Shown here: positions 1-8,875 of the stretch, piece after piece
Layout: each line of letters begins with the position of its first letter
How positions within the stretch are numbered: position 1 is the stretch's first letter
Source of the DNA: an uncultured Bacteroidales bacterium
GTDB lineage: Bacteria > Bacteroidota > Bacteroidia > Bacteroidales > FEN-979
Length of the DNA stretch: 64,000 bases
NCBI GenBank assembly: GCA_903877385.1
Contig: CAIRDP010000062.1
Coordinates: 49,712 to 113,711, forward strand
Direction: 5' to 3'
Notes under the pieces: generated by a model
What the model was told of the DNA's origin: nothing
Seen by the model: only the letters and a program-made list of their open reading frames with translations
Database searches by the model: none
Program-made: the position numbers and the translations under genes

Positions 1-2
1 AA

Positions 3-350
3 CTGATCGTGGTTTCCGACACTTTCATACAGTTTGCCGAACCCCTGATGAAAAAACTGGGGCGCCCGACCCTGTTCTGCCATACGCTGGTCATGGACGA
101 GACCAACCGCATCGTCGACTTTAAAATGAGGCAGCCCGACCCGAAACGCAGGACCGTTGAGGCCCTGCAGGGATTAAAGTACCAGGTTGTAGCCATGGGA
201 GATTCCTATAACGATATCTCCATGTTGCGACAGGCCGAAGAAGGCATTCTTTTCCGTCCTCCCCGGAATGTGATCAATGACCATCCGCAGTTCCCGGTAA
301 CCTGGGAATACGACGAGATAAAGAAAATACTGGGGAAATTTATCGGTTAA
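3..350 (+). CDS. thrH: ThrH-type phosphoserine phosphatase / homoserine phosphotransferase, 3' part
   Basis: The left window edge cuts this gene; about 115 C-terminal residues remain and the frame is open to the edge. The fragment strongly resembles ThrH, a HAD-superfamily enzyme that dephosphorylates phosphoserine and can pass the phosphate to homoserine. Seen: a lysine-containing HAD motif II region (PDPKRRTVEAL) and HAD motif III (GDSYNDISML), whose Asp residues bind Mg2+. The nucleophile motif DxDxT should lie upstream of the window. The GTG at 9 is not the start, because the frame continues upstream of it (codons CTG ATC). No terminator is evident in the roughly 170 bases before the next promoter. 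The family call is good; substrate preference cannot be judged from this half. Confidence 0.85.
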   Translation: MIVVSDTFIQFAEPLMKKLGRPTLFCHTLVMDETNRIVDFKMRQPDPKRRTVEALQGLKYQVVAMGDSYNDISMLRQAEEGILFRPPRNVINDHPQFPVTWEYDEIKKILGKFIG

Positions 351-523
351 GTCTTCAGCCTTAATAACTGGTTTCCAGGCTTAAAAGGGACGGGAATTTC
401 AAGCTCTGCCTTGCCGGTTTCAATACAGCTCCTGAAAAAGCTTGTTATGGTGAAGGACTAACATCGTTTTCTTTTTTTCGCTGAATTCGGGATTTTTCTT
501 AAGCCCCAATTCCGGGACCTTTG

Positions 524-531
524 TAACTTTG
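524..531 (+). promoter_or_regulatory. Bacteroidota -7 box upstream of the Cys/Met PLP enzyme
   Basis: TAACTTTG matches TAnnTTTG and ends 18 bases before the ATG at 550. A TTG start at 529 would lie inside this box, so ATG 550 is preferred. No clear -33 TTG is seen at the usual distance. Confidence 0.6.
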
Positions 532-549
532 CTGAAATATCCCGGAATT

Positions 550-1752
550 ATGAAAAAGACGAACGATCCATCAACCCGTATATTCGACCTCTTGCAATTT
601 GGCGAATACGGAGATGTGAATCCATCGATTACGGATTCAGCCACCTACACTTTCATGCAGGCCATCACCATGAGCGAAACATTCGCAGGCCAGCAGGAAG
701 GTTGCTACCTCTACTCACGCCACTGGAACCCTACGAACAAGTACCTTGCCGATGCGCTTGCAGCGCTTGAAGGTACAGAATCTGCCTGGGTCACCGCATC
801 CGGAATGGCGGCAATCACTTGTGCAATTCTCCAGCTTGTAAAGAGCGGGGACCATATCGTTTGTGCCATGACGATCTACGGAGGAACCTTCGCTTTTCTT
901 TACAACTACATTAAAAAGTTCAATATCGATGTCACTTTTGTCGATATCCGCAAGCTGGATGATGTGAGTAAAGCGATCAGGCCGAACACGAAGATCATCT
1001 ACACCGAATCAATGACGAACCCCCTTCTCCAGATCAGCGACATTCCTGAATTGGCAAAAATTGCCAACGAACATGGGATTAAGCTAATGGTCGACAATAC
1101 GTTCACACCCATGATGATCTCCCCGGCCCGGCATGGAGCCCATATCGTGGTGCACAGCATGACCAAGTTCATCAACGGCAAGAATGACTGCGTTGCAGGG
1201 GCAATCTGTGGCGACAAGGAATTTATCGATGCACTTTGCGACGTCAATAACGGCACGGCCATGCTGCTTGGCCCTTCGCTCGAACCTTTGCGTTCATCCA
1301 GTATTCTGAAAAACCTGCATACCCTTCACATCCGCATGAAGCAGCACAGCAAGAATGCAATGTACCTGGCCGGAAAGTTCAAAGAATATGGGGCAAAGAT
1401 CATTTATCCCGGCCTCCCCGAACATAAGGGTCACGAAGTCATGAAAAAGATCATGAATCCTGAGTTCGGTTTCGGCGCCATGATCGCGATCGATATGGGG
1501 ACTGCAGCTCGTGCCTCCAGACTGATGGAAGCCATGGAACTTGAAGGTGTGGGCTACCTGGCTGTAAGCCTCGGGTACTTTAAAACCCTGTTCAGCAATT
1601 CGGGCAAGAGCACTTCTTCGGAAGTCCCCGAAGAAATACAAAGGGAGATGGGATTATCAGAAGGACTGATCCGTTTTTCGGTGGGCCTCGATAATGACAT
1701 CGACCGCAGCTGGGAAAAGATCAAGCATTGCCTGGATACCATGGAAAATTAG
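550..1752 (+). CDS. Cys/Met-metabolism PLP-dependent enzyme (methionine gamma-lyase-like)
   Basis: A 400-residue fold-type I PLP enzyme of the cystathionine/methionine gamma-lyase and O-acetylhomoserine sulfhydrylase family. Seen: the PLP-lysine motif SMTKFINGK with K206, the cofactor Asp in VDNTF, and the substrate-side Tyr in IYGGTF (Y110). Methionine gamma-lyases normally carry Cys in this motif (YGCTF, Cys116 of the Pseudomonas enzyme); here that position is Gly112. Cleavage of methionine to methanethiol is therefore not assured, and cystathionine or O-acetylhomoserine chemistry is possible. The start is the ATG at 550, downstream of a -7 box. The esterase gene begins 6 bases after the stop, so the two are probably co-transcribed. 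Confidence 0.85.
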   Translation: MKKTNDPSTRIFDLLQFGEYGDVNPSITDSATYTFMQAITMSETFAGQQEGCYLYSRHWNPTNKYLADALAALEGTESAWVTASGMAAITCAILQLVKSGDHIVCAMTIYGGTFAFLYNYIKKFNIDVTFVDIRKLDDVSKAIRPNTKIIYTESMTNPLLQISDIPELAKIANEHGIKLMVDNTFTPMMISPARHGAHIVVHSMTKFINGKNDCVAGAICGDKEFIDALCDVNNGTAMLLGPSLEPLRSSSILKNLHTLHIRMKQHSKNAMYLAGKFKEYGAKIIYPGLPEHKGHEVMKKIMNPEFGFGAMIAIDMGTAARASRLMEAMELEGVGYLAVSLGYFKTLFSNSGKSTSSEVPEEIQREMGLSEGLIRFSVGLDNDIDRSWEKIKHCLDTMEN

Positions 1753-1758
1753 TTTCCC

Positions 1759-2703
1759 ATGATGTCACTCGACCCGAAAGCCAAAGCTATCCTCACTGCA
1801 GAAGCCGCAGCCGGTTCTGTTTCGGTGCACACCATGCCTGCTGCCCAGGCCAGGGTTTTCTTCGAAAGCAGGTATGAGCAGATCAGTTTCCCTCTGAAGC
1901 AAATAAAATCTTTAGAAGAACGCAAAATCCCGGGACCTGGAGGCGATCTTACGCTTAGAATCTATACTCCTTTTGGCCGGGGCCCGTTCCCGTTGCTTCT
2001 GTTCATTCACGGAGGAGGCTGGGTCCTGTTCCGCCCTGTACATTATGATTCAGTTTGCACCTACCTGTGCGAAGGTTCAGGTTTCATCGTGGTTTCGGTC
2101 GACTACCGCCTGAGCCCTGAAACCAAATACCCCGGCGCCCTTAACGATTGCCACGCAGCACTTAAATGGGTTTCGGCCCATGCAACCGAGATTGATGCCG
2201 ATGCTTCCCGTATCATTATTTCGGGCGACAGTGGAGGGGGGAACCTTGCAGCTGCCCTGGCCCTGAAAAACAGGGATGAAGATGCCGTGAATTTGCAGGG
2301 ACAACTGCTCATCTACCCGGCCCTGGCCTGGTATGATCCTCCCACACCTTCATTATCTGAATTTGCCGGCGGGTATTCCCTCACACTTGTTGCAATGGAA
2401 TGGTTTTGGAAGCAATATCTTGCCAGTCCCGCTCAATCTTCTGAACCCTATGCAGTGCCTATGAAAGCCGCTTCCCTGGCCAATCTCCCCGAAACCCTGC
2501 TCATTGTTGCAGGCTATGATCCATTGCGGGATGAAGGCGTTGATTATGCACTAAGGCTTGAAAAAGAAGGCACTGCCGTCACCTTAGTCAGGTACGACAG
2601 CATGATCCACGGATTTTTATCCTACCTGGGCATACTCGAACAGGCCGAAACTGCCATTACCGGTATCTGCGGATGGCTGAGAACGAGAACTCAAAGGAGC
2701 TAA
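1759..2703 (+). CDS. alpha/beta hydrolase, HSL/acetyl-esterase family
   Basis: A 314-residue carboxylesterase-type hydrolase of the hormone-sensitive-lipase family. Seen: the oxyanion-hole motif HGGGW, the nucleophile elbow GDSGGG (usual form GDSAGG), a likely catalytic Asp in DPLRDEG, and a likely catalytic His in IHGF near the C-terminus, all in family order. There is no signal peptide, so it should be cytoplasmic. Two adjacent ATGs (1759 and 1762) can start it; both lie within 10 bases of the upstream stop. Its last 4 bases overlap the 3' end of the convergent gcvP gene. The acyl substrate cannot be inferred. Confidence 0.85.
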   Translation: MMSLDPKAKAILTAEAAAGSVSVHTMPAAQARVFFESRYEQISFPLKQIKSLEERKIPGPGGDLTLRIYTPFGRGPFPLLLFIHGGGWVLFRPVHYDSVCTYLCEGSGFIVVSVDYRLSPETKYPGALNDCHAALKWVSAHATEIDADASRIIISGDSGGGNLAAALALKNRDEDAVNLQGQLLIYPALAWYDPPTPSLSEFAGGYSLTLVAMEWFWKQYLASPAQSSEPYAVPMKAASLANLPETLLIVAGYDPLRDEGVDYALRLEKEGTAVTLVRYDSMIHGFLSYLGILEQAETAITGICGWLRTRTQRS

Positions 2704-5567
2704 ACCTGGCTGCAGGTGCTTACCAGGTTCCTGTCGCCGTAAGCGTCATCAATACGTGTAACTGTTGGCCAGTATTTGTCGTCGGCCGACCAGGGCATGG
2801 GATAAGCCGCTTTTTGCCTTGAATAGGGCAGGGTCCACTCATCGGCCGTAACCATAGCCGCAGTATGGGGCGCTTTCATGATCACATTCACAATCCTGTC
2901 GGCCTTGCCCGATGCAATCTCATCAATCTCGCCTTTGATGGAGATCATGGCCTCGATAAAACGGTTCAGTTCATAATAAGGCTCACTCTCGGTAGGCTCT
3001 ACCATCAATGTGCCGTGCACGGGGAATGCAACCGTTGGCGCATGGAAACCGTAATCCATCAGCCTTTTTGCAATATCAATAGCCCCGATATTGGTCTGGC
3101 GGGTAATACCGTTGCAGTCAACAATCATTTCATGCGCACAGCGGCCGTTCTTCCCCGAATATAAAATCGGGTAATAGGGCTCCAGGCATGATTTGATATA
3201 ATTGGCATTCAAAATAGCCATCTTCGTGGCTTCAGTCAAGCCTTCTCCTCCCATCAGCTTGATATAAGCATAAGATATGGTGAGGATCAATGCGCTTCCG
3301 TAAGGGCCTGATGCAACGGCTGTGGTACCTGTTTTTCCACCGGTCTCAACCTGGGTATGGCGCGGCAGGAAAGGCGAGAGGTGCTTTGCAGCTGCAATCG
3401 GGCCTTCTCCCGGTCCGCCTCCCCCGTGAGGAATGGCGAAGGTCTTATGAAGGTTAAGGTGGCATATATCGGCCCCTATCATTCCCGGGTTCGTGAGCCC
3501 GACCTGGGCATTCATATTGGCCCCGTCCATATACACCTGGCCCCCGTTCTCATGAACGATCTTCACGATCTCAAGTATGTTTTCTTCAAACACACCGTGA
3601 GTCGAGGGATAAGTCACCATCAGGGCCGAAAGCTTGTCCTTATACTGAACTGCCTTTTCGCGAAGGTCGGCAGTTTCGATGTTACCGTGATCGTCGCATT
3701 TTACCACAACCACCTGCATCCCGGCCATGGCGGCGCTTGCAGGATTCGTACCGTGGGCCGAAGACGGGATAAGGCAAACGTTCCTGTGCCCGTCGCCCCG
3801 GCTTATATGATACTGCCTTATCACCATCAGCCCGGCATATTCACCTGCCGCACCCGAATTGGGCATGAATGAAACAGAATCAAAGCCTGTGATCTCGCAA
3901 AGGTCTTTTTCAAGCTCTTTGATCAGGTACTTGTACCCTTCGGCCTGGTCGCCGGGCACGAATGGATGTACCCCTCCGAATTCGGGATAACTCAGGGCAA
4001 ACAGCTCCGATGCGGCATTCAGCTTCATGGTGCAGGAACCCAGGGGGATCATCGAACGGTTCAGCGAAAGGTCCTTGATCTCAAGTTTCTTAAGGTAACG
4101 CATCATTTCGGTCTCGGAATGATAGGAATTAAATACCTTTTCTGTCATGAATGCGGATGTCCTCGTAAGTTCAGCCGGCACAGTGGTGATCATCTCACAT
4201 TCCTTCGGGTTGCAAACGAACTCTGTAAACCCTTTCCCGTTGACTTCGGCAAAGAGTTTAAGGATGATGTTGATGTCGGAGAGCCCGGTGGTCTCGTCCA
4301 CGCTGATGCCGACATGTTTTTGGCCCATATACCTGAAATTCATGCCCAGCCCGATAGCCTTGCTCCTTACTTTTTCGACGGTCACTCCTTCGGGCAGTTC
4401 AATGCATAATGTGTCGAAGAAATGCCTGTTTAGCTGAATGTACCCGTATTTCACGATTTCCTGTGAAAGTACTCCCGTGAGTATGTTGATGTGTCGGGCA
4501 ATCTGTTTTATTCCTTTCGGGCCATGGTATACACCGTACATTCCTGCCATAACGGCCAGCAGAACCTGGGAAGTACAGATGTTGGAGGTAGCGCGTTCGC
4601 GTTTTATGTGCTGTTCGCGGGTCTGCAAGGCCATTCTCAATGCCCTGTTGCCGTTGGCATCCACCGAGATTCCGATGATACGCCCGGGCATCTGCCTCTT
4701 GAATTCCTCCCTGGTGGCAAAGAAAGCTGCATGGGGTCCTCCGTATCCCATCGGGATACCGAACCTCTGGGATGAACCGAATACTACGTCGGCTCCCCAT
4801 TCGCCCGGGGGGGTGAGCAAGGCCAGGCTCAGAAGGTCGCTTGCAACAGCAACGCCTATCTTAAGCGCATGGGCTTTGGCAATAAACGGACGGTAATCAA
4901 TAATTTCGCCCTGCTGGTCGGGATACTGCACAACGGATCCGAAGTACGTATTATCGGGAGCAAACTCCGAAGGTTTCCCATAAACAAGTTCTATCCCGAG
5001 TGGAACTGCCCTTGTGCGGATCACATCGGCGGTTTGAGGGAAGATGTCATCCGCCACGAAAAATTTATTTGCTCCCCGTTTAGCAGTCTCCCTGTCGCGT
5101 GAATTGAAGAGCATGATCATGGCTTCCGATGCGGCCGTGCCTTCGTCAAGAAGGGAGGCATTGGCAATAGGCATGCCTGTAAGATCACTGATCATGGTCT
5201 GGAAATCGAGCAGGGCTTCGAGCCGGCCCTGGGAGATCTCGGCCTGGTAAGGTGTATAGGCCGTGTACCAGCCCGGGTTCTCCAGTATGTTTCTTAGGAT
5301 GACGGCAGGGGTGATCGTATTGTAATATCCCTGGCCGATGTATGTTTTGAAAAGCTTGTTTTTAGCTGCAATACCCTTGATGTGATTCAGGTACTGGTAT
5401 TCATTCATCCCTTGGGGAAGGTTCAGTTTTGATTTAAGGCGGATGGCTGCAGGCACAGTTTCTTCGATTAACTGTTCGAGTGTTTTAACGCCTGTTTTTT
5501 CAAGCATGATGTCAATTTCGGCGCCGAACGGGCCGTTGTGTCTTCTTGCAAAATTATCAGTGATCAT
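2700..5567 (-). CDS. gcvP: glycine dehydrogenase (decarboxylating), P protein
   Basis: Full-length 955-residue single-chain P protein of the glycine cleavage system. It decarboxylates glycine through PLP and hands the aminomethyl group to lipoyl-GcvH. Seen: the N-terminal FARRHNGP-type opening, and the PLP-lysine motif NLHKTFAIPHGGGGPG with Lys near residue 708. Both homologous halves are present, as in the homodimeric form rather than the split GcvPA/GcvPB form. gcvT and gcvH are not in the window. The gene is monocistronic by position: a -7 box lies 32 bases upstream, the hppA terminator lies behind that, and the 3' end overlaps the convergent esterase gene by 4 bases. Confidence 0.97.
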   Translation of the reverse strand: MITDNFARRHNGPFGAEIDIMLEKTGVKTLEQLIEETVPAAIRLKSKLNLPQGMNEYQYLNHIKGIAAKNKLFKTYIGQGYYNTITPAVILRNILENPGWYTAYTPYQAEISQGRLEALLDFQTMISDLTGMPIANASLLDEGTAASEAMIMLFNSRDRETAKRGANKFFVADDIFPQTADVIRTRAVPLGIELVYGKPSEFAPDNTYFGSVVQYPDQQGEIIDYRPFIAKAHALKIGVAVASDLLSLALLTPPGEWGADVVFGSSQRFGIPMGYGGPHAAFFATREEFKRQMPGRIIGISVDANGNRALRMALQTREQHIKRERATSNICTSQVLLAVMAGMYGVYHGPKGIKQIARHINILTGVLSQEIVKYGYIQLNRHFFDTLCIELPEGVTVEKVRSKAIGLGMNFRYMGQKHVGISVDETTGLSDINIILKLFAEVNGKGFTEFVCNPKECEMITTVPAELTRTSAFMTEKVFNSYHSETEMMRYLKKLEIKDLSLNRSMIPLGSCTMKLNAASELFALSYPEFGGVHPFVPGDQAEGYKYLIKELEKDLCEITGFDSVSFMPNSGAAGEYAGLMVIRQYHISRGDGHRNVCLIPSSAHGTNPASAAMAGMQVVVVKCDDHGNIETADLREKAVQYKDKLSALMVTYPSTHGVFEENILEIVKIVHENGGQVYMDGANMNAQVGLTNPGMIGADICHLNLHKTFAIPHGGGGPGEGPIAAAKHLSPFLPRHTQVETGGKTGTTAVASGPYGSALILTISYAYIKLMGGEGLTEATKMAILNANYIKSCLEPYYPILYSGKNGRCAHEMIVDCNGITRQTNIGAIDIAKRLMDYGFHAPTVAFPVHGTLMVEPTESEPYYELNRFIEAMISIKGEIDEIASGKADRIVNVIMKAPHTAAMVTADEWTLPYSRQKAAYPMPWSADDKYWPTVTRIDDAYGDRNLVSTCSQV

Positions 5568-5599
5568 ATTTTAAGTTTTTGATGGCAGATTGAGATTCG

Positions 5600-5607
5600 C
5601 AAAAATA
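5600..5607 (-). promoter_or_regulatory. -7 box upstream of gcvP
   Basis: On the minus strand this reads TATTTTTG, matching TAnnTTTG, 32 bases before the gcvP start. A TTTG lies about 14 bases further upstream, slightly close for a -33 element. Confidence 0.5.
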
Positions 5608-5647
5608 CCAAGAATCGTTTACAAAGTAAAATGAAATCAGCATGCAT

Positions 5648-5682
5648 AAAAAAAGAAACCCCTGGAACAGACCGGGGGTTTC
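5648..5682 (-). terminator. intrinsic terminator of hppA
   Basis: GAAACCCC (5655-5662) pairs with GGGGTTTC (5675-5682). On the minus strand the stem is followed by seven T (5648-5654), a standard intrinsic terminator 24 bases past the hppA stop. Confidence 0.85.
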
Positions 5683-5705
5683 TTCAGCAGCAGGATTATC
5701 CCGGG

Positions 5706-8132
5706 CTAGCTTTTCCTGATCCTCATGTTATAGAAGGAACGGTATACAAAGTATAAGGCAACAGCGAAGAAACCAACGCCGATATAAGGAGCTATGCTAT
5801 AAAAATGTTCCGAAATCGCTATTTCCATTGCAAGAAGACCGAACAGTGTGGTGAACTTGATGATGGGGTTCAGAGCAACCGAAGAGGTGTCCTTGAAAGG
5901 ATCGCCTACGGTATCGCCAACAACGGCAGCATCATGCAGGGCAGTGCCTTTTTCCTTGAGGTCCACTTCAACAACTTTCTTGGCATTGTCCCAGGCACCA
6001 CCGGCATTAGCCATGAAGATAGCCTGGAAAAGGCCGAAGAAAGCAATGGAGATAAGGTAGCTTACAAAGAAGGAAGCTGCCGCATACCTGAGCGGATCGG
6101 TTTTGGCAAGCAACTCATCCTGGTAACCCGAGAGGAATGCTATGGCAAGAGCGAAAGAGAAAATTGCGACGAAGATGTTGAACATCCCGGTTTGTGCGTA
6201 TTGTGTGCAGATCTTGACAACTTCTTTGGATGTTTCAACGGATGCTTTTTTGTCGGCATGCTCATCGAGGCGGATGTTCTTTTTAATGTATTCAACAGCC
6301 CTGTAAGCGCCTGTGGTAACAGCCTGGATGGAAGCCCCGGTAAACCAGTAAATCACTGCTCCGCCCATGAGGAATCCAAGGATGCTGTATGGGTTCAGAA
6401 TGTTGAGGATCTGCTCGGGGCTGATGCCGAACTTGTTCTGTATCACAAGGATCAGTGAGAAGATCATGGTGGTGGCGCCTACGACTGCGGTGCCGATGAG
6501 CACCGGTTTGGCCGTGGCTTTGAAGGTGTTCCCTGCCCCGTCGTTGGCTTCGAGGTAATGTTTGGCTTTTTCGAAATCAGGTTTGAAACCGAATTCTTTT
6601 TCAATTTCCCTTGATGCCTTTTCCTTATCTTCCTCGATCAGCGAAAGTTCATACACTGACTGTGCATTGTCGGTAACCGGGCCGTAACTGTCGACCGCGA
6701 TGGTAACAGGTCCCATACCGAGGAACCCGAATGCCACAAGGCCGAAAGCAAAAATTGAAGGATAGGTCATGTATGCATCCAGGCCGTGCTTGCTTGCGAG
6801 GTAAGCAACAAACATAAGCACCAGGAATACCATTCCCTGCCAGAATGCGCTGAAGTTACCTGCAACGAGGCCCGAAAGGATGTTAAGGGAAGCGCCGCCT
6901 TCGCGTGAGGCAGTAACGACTTCATTGACGTGCCTTGATTTGGGGCTGGTGAAGATCTTGGTGAATTCGGGTATAAGGGCAGCTCCGAGAGTTCCGCAGC
7001 TGATGATGATCGAAAGGGTGAGCCAGAGGTTGTTTGCCAGGTCGCCTATCATCACCTTGCTGGCGATGAAAGTGACGATGATCGACAAAATGGAGGTGAT
7101 CCAGACCAGGTTGGTCAGGGGGCGCTCAAAATCGATGTCATCCTGTTTACTGTAAAGAGCCTGGCTGAGGGCTTTATTGATGTAAAATGCGGTGATTGAA
7201 GTGATGACCATCAGTACGCGCATGACAAAGATCCAGGTTAAAAGTTCCCTCTGGTGATCGAGGAAATCGCTCCCTTTAACAACGGCGAGTACGATGAAAC
7301 TGATAAGGGCAACTCCCGTTACACCGTAAGTTTCAAAACCGTCGGCTGTGGGGCCTACGCTGTCGCCTGCATTGTCGCCTGTGCAATCTGCGATAACACC
7401 GGGATTCCTGGGATCATCTTCCTTGATTTTGAAAACGACCTTCATGAGATCCGAACCGATATCGGCGATCTTGGTGAAGATGCCGCCTGCGATACGCAGG
7501 GCGGATGCGCCAAGGGATTCACCGATTGCAAAACCTATGAAACTTGCTCCTGCAAATTCCCTGGGAACAAATAATAAGATGATAAGCATCATGATTAGCT
7601 CAACACAGATGAGCATGACCCCTATACTCATCCCTGAATCAAGGGGGATGTTCAATAATTTTATTGGCTTGCGCTCCAGGGAGGCAAAAGCCATCCTGCT
7701 GTTGGCAAGGGTGTTCATCCTGATTCCAAACCATGCAACACCATAGGATCCGAGGATACCGATGATAGTCCATGAGAGGATCAGAAGAACTCCGCCAAAC
7801 GGCATGGCCTGAAGGAAACCAAAATAAAACGCAATACAAAGCCCGATGATGATGAACAGCATCACCAGGAATTTACCCTGCTGGATCAGGTAGGTCTTGC
7901 AGGTTTCAAAAATGATCTTGGCGACATCCAGCATCGACTGGTGTGCACCTAATTTCCTGACCTTCTGGAACTGGTAGTAGCCGAACAGCATTCCCAGCAG
8001 GCAGATCAGGAACCCGAACATCAACAGGTTGTTCTGCGAGGAAGTCAGGGCAGGGATTTTAAGGTCTGCCTCTGAGGCAAACATCGATAATGGCAGCACC
8101 AAGGCCGCAAAAAGTATAGCCAATCTTTTCAT
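5706..8132 (-). CDS. hppA: membrane-bound ion-translocating pyrophosphatase
   Basis: An 808-residue polytopic inner-membrane enzyme that couples pyrophosphate hydrolysis to cation export. The catalytic signature DDPRNPGVIAD followed by GDNAGD lies near residues 237-260, with many transmembrane segments. In the motif that separates the K+-dependent and K+-independent subfamilies (GNTTA versus GNTTK) this protein reads GNTFKATAK with K538, the K+-independent type. That subfamily is known to pump H+, so proton rather than sodium transport is inferred. The N-terminus (MKRLAILFAALVLPLSMFAS) looks like a signal peptide or extra helix. The enzyme is longer than the roughly 700 residues of plant and proteobacterial forms. 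Own promoter and terminator flank it. Confidence 0.95.
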   Translation of the reverse strand: MKRLAILFAALVLPLSMFASEADLKIPALTSSQNNLLMFGFLICLLGMLFGYYQFQKVRKLGAHQSMLDVAKIIFETCKTYLIQQGKFLVMLFIIIGLCIAFYFGFLQAMPFGGVLLILSWTIIGILGSYGVAWFGIRMNTLANSRMAFASLERKPIKLLNIPLDSGMSIGVMLICVELIMMLIILLFVPREFAGASFIGFAIGESLGASALRIAGGIFTKIADIGSDLMKVVFKIKEDDPRNPGVIADCTGDNAGDSVGPTADGFETYGVTGVALISFIVLAVVKGSDFLDHQRELLTWIFVMRVLMVITSITAFYINKALSQALYSKQDDIDFERPLTNLVWITSILSIIVTFIASKVMIGDLANNLWLTLSIIISCGTLGAALIPEFTKIFTSPKSRHVNEVVTASREGGASLNILSGLVAGNFSAFWQGMVFLVLMFVAYLASKHGLDAYMTYPSIFAFGLVAFGFLGMGPVTIAVDSYGPVTDNAQSVYELSLIEEDKEKASREIEKEFGFKPDFEKAKHYLEANDGAGNTFKATAKPVLIGTAVVGATTMIFSLILVIQNKFGISPEQILNILNPYSILGFLMGGAVIYWFTGASIQAVTTGAYRAVEYIKKNIRLDEHADKKASVETSKEVVKICTQYAQTGMFNIFVAIFSFALAIAFLSGYQDELLAKTDPLRYAAASFFVSYLISIAFFGLFQAIFMANAGGAWDNAKKVVEVDLKEKGTALHDAAVVGDTVGDPFKDTSSVALNPIIKFTTLFGLLAMEIAISEHFYSIAPYIGVGFFAVALYFVYRSFYNMRIRKS

Positions 8133-8158
8133 ATGAAAATAGTTACATGTTGAGACCT

Positions 8159-8185
8159 CAAATTTATGAAGGTTTTTCGAAACAA
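8159..8185 (-). promoter_or_regulatory. hppA promoter (-33 and -7)
   Basis: On the minus strand TTG (8185-8183), 16 bases, then TAAATTTG (8166-8159). The box ends 26 bases before the hppA ATG. Confidence 0.65.
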
Positions 8186-8244
8186 TCCCATTAAAACTAT
8201 TTTTTTTTCAGTAAGAAGGTAGTTAAAATCCCGAAGATTAGGCG

Positions 8245-8252
8245 TAAGTTTG
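8245..8252 (+). promoter_or_regulatory. -7 box of the DUF151-thyA-folA operon
   Basis: TAAGTTTG matches TAnnTTTG and ends 23 bases before the ATG at 8276. It is divergent from the hppA promoter; no clear -33 TTG. Confidence 0.55.
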
Positions 8253-8275
8253 TATTTGGAATCATAACCTGCCTG

Positions 8276-8872
8276 ATGGAGAAGATCCGGCTAGAAATCA
8301 TCGGAATGTCATACAGCCAGTCCCAGACCGGGGCTTACGCCCTGATCCTGGGAGAGAAGAACGGAAAGCGGAGGCTTCCTATTATTATTGGAGGGTTTGA
8401 AGCCCAGGCAATTGCCATCGAACTGGAAAAGATCAAAACTCCGAGACCGCTTACCCACGACCTTTTTAAATCCTTTGCCGATGCTTTCGGAATAGAGGTA
8501 CGTGAGATCGTGATCAATAAATTTCATGAAGGTGTTTTTTATGCCCAGCTTGTATGCAGCGACGGCGGCAAGGTTGAAGAAGTGGATTCCCGTACTTCCG
8601 ATGCCATTGCCCTTGCCCTCAGGTTCAGTTGTCCTATTTATACGTATGAGGAAATCATGAAATCGGCTTCCATCATGGTCGAAGAGGATGCGGATGCTCC
8701 GGCTGAAGTCAAGCCCGAAACACAGCCAAAAATATCAACCAGGCAGGAGTTTACAGGCTTGTCTGTTGCCGAACTTAATGAAACCCTGCAGGCTGCCATC
8801 GAAAATGAGGAATATGAAAAAGCTTCCCGTATAAGGGATGAGTTGAACCGCCGTAACCGCAGCAGAAAGTAA
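8276..8872 (+). CDS. bifunctional nuclease family protein, DUF151 plus UVR motif
   Basis: A 198-residue cytoplasmic protein. Residues 1-140 form a DUF151 (bifunctional nuclease) domain, with LPIIIGGFEAQAIAIELE and DSRTSDAIALALR typical of the family. After an acidic/proline linker, residues 155-195 form a UvrB/UvrC-type UVR helical hairpin (ENEEYEKASRIRDELNRR). The same fusion occurs in other Bacteroidota. Related domains have reported DNase and RNase activity; here that is inferred only. It is the first gene of a four-gene run with thyA (3 bases later), folA and a lipoprotein, which points to nucleic-acid or nucleotide metabolism. Confidence 0.88.
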   Translation: MEKIRLEIIGMSYSQSQTGAYALILGEKNGKRRLPIIIGGFEAQAIAIELEKIKTPRPLTHDLFKSFADAFGIEVREIVINKFHEGVFYAQLVCSDGGKVEEVDSRTSDAIALALRFSCPIYTYEEIMKSASIMVEEDADAPAEVKPETQPKISTRQEFTGLSVAELNETLQAAIENEEYEKASRIRDELNRRNRSRK

Positions 8873-8875
8873 TCC

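Noticed and set aside
351..523. SAM or other riboswitch before the Cys/Met PLP enzyme
   Set aside because: The predicted transcript start leaves about a dozen leader bases, and no riboswitch core motif is visible.
3357..3872. 171-codon plus-strand frame inside gcvP
   Set aside because: It lies opposite a full conserved gcvP and shows no family features.
5568..5705. Glycine riboswitch before gcvP
   Set aside because: Only about 30 bases separate the -7 box from the start; no aptamer could fit.
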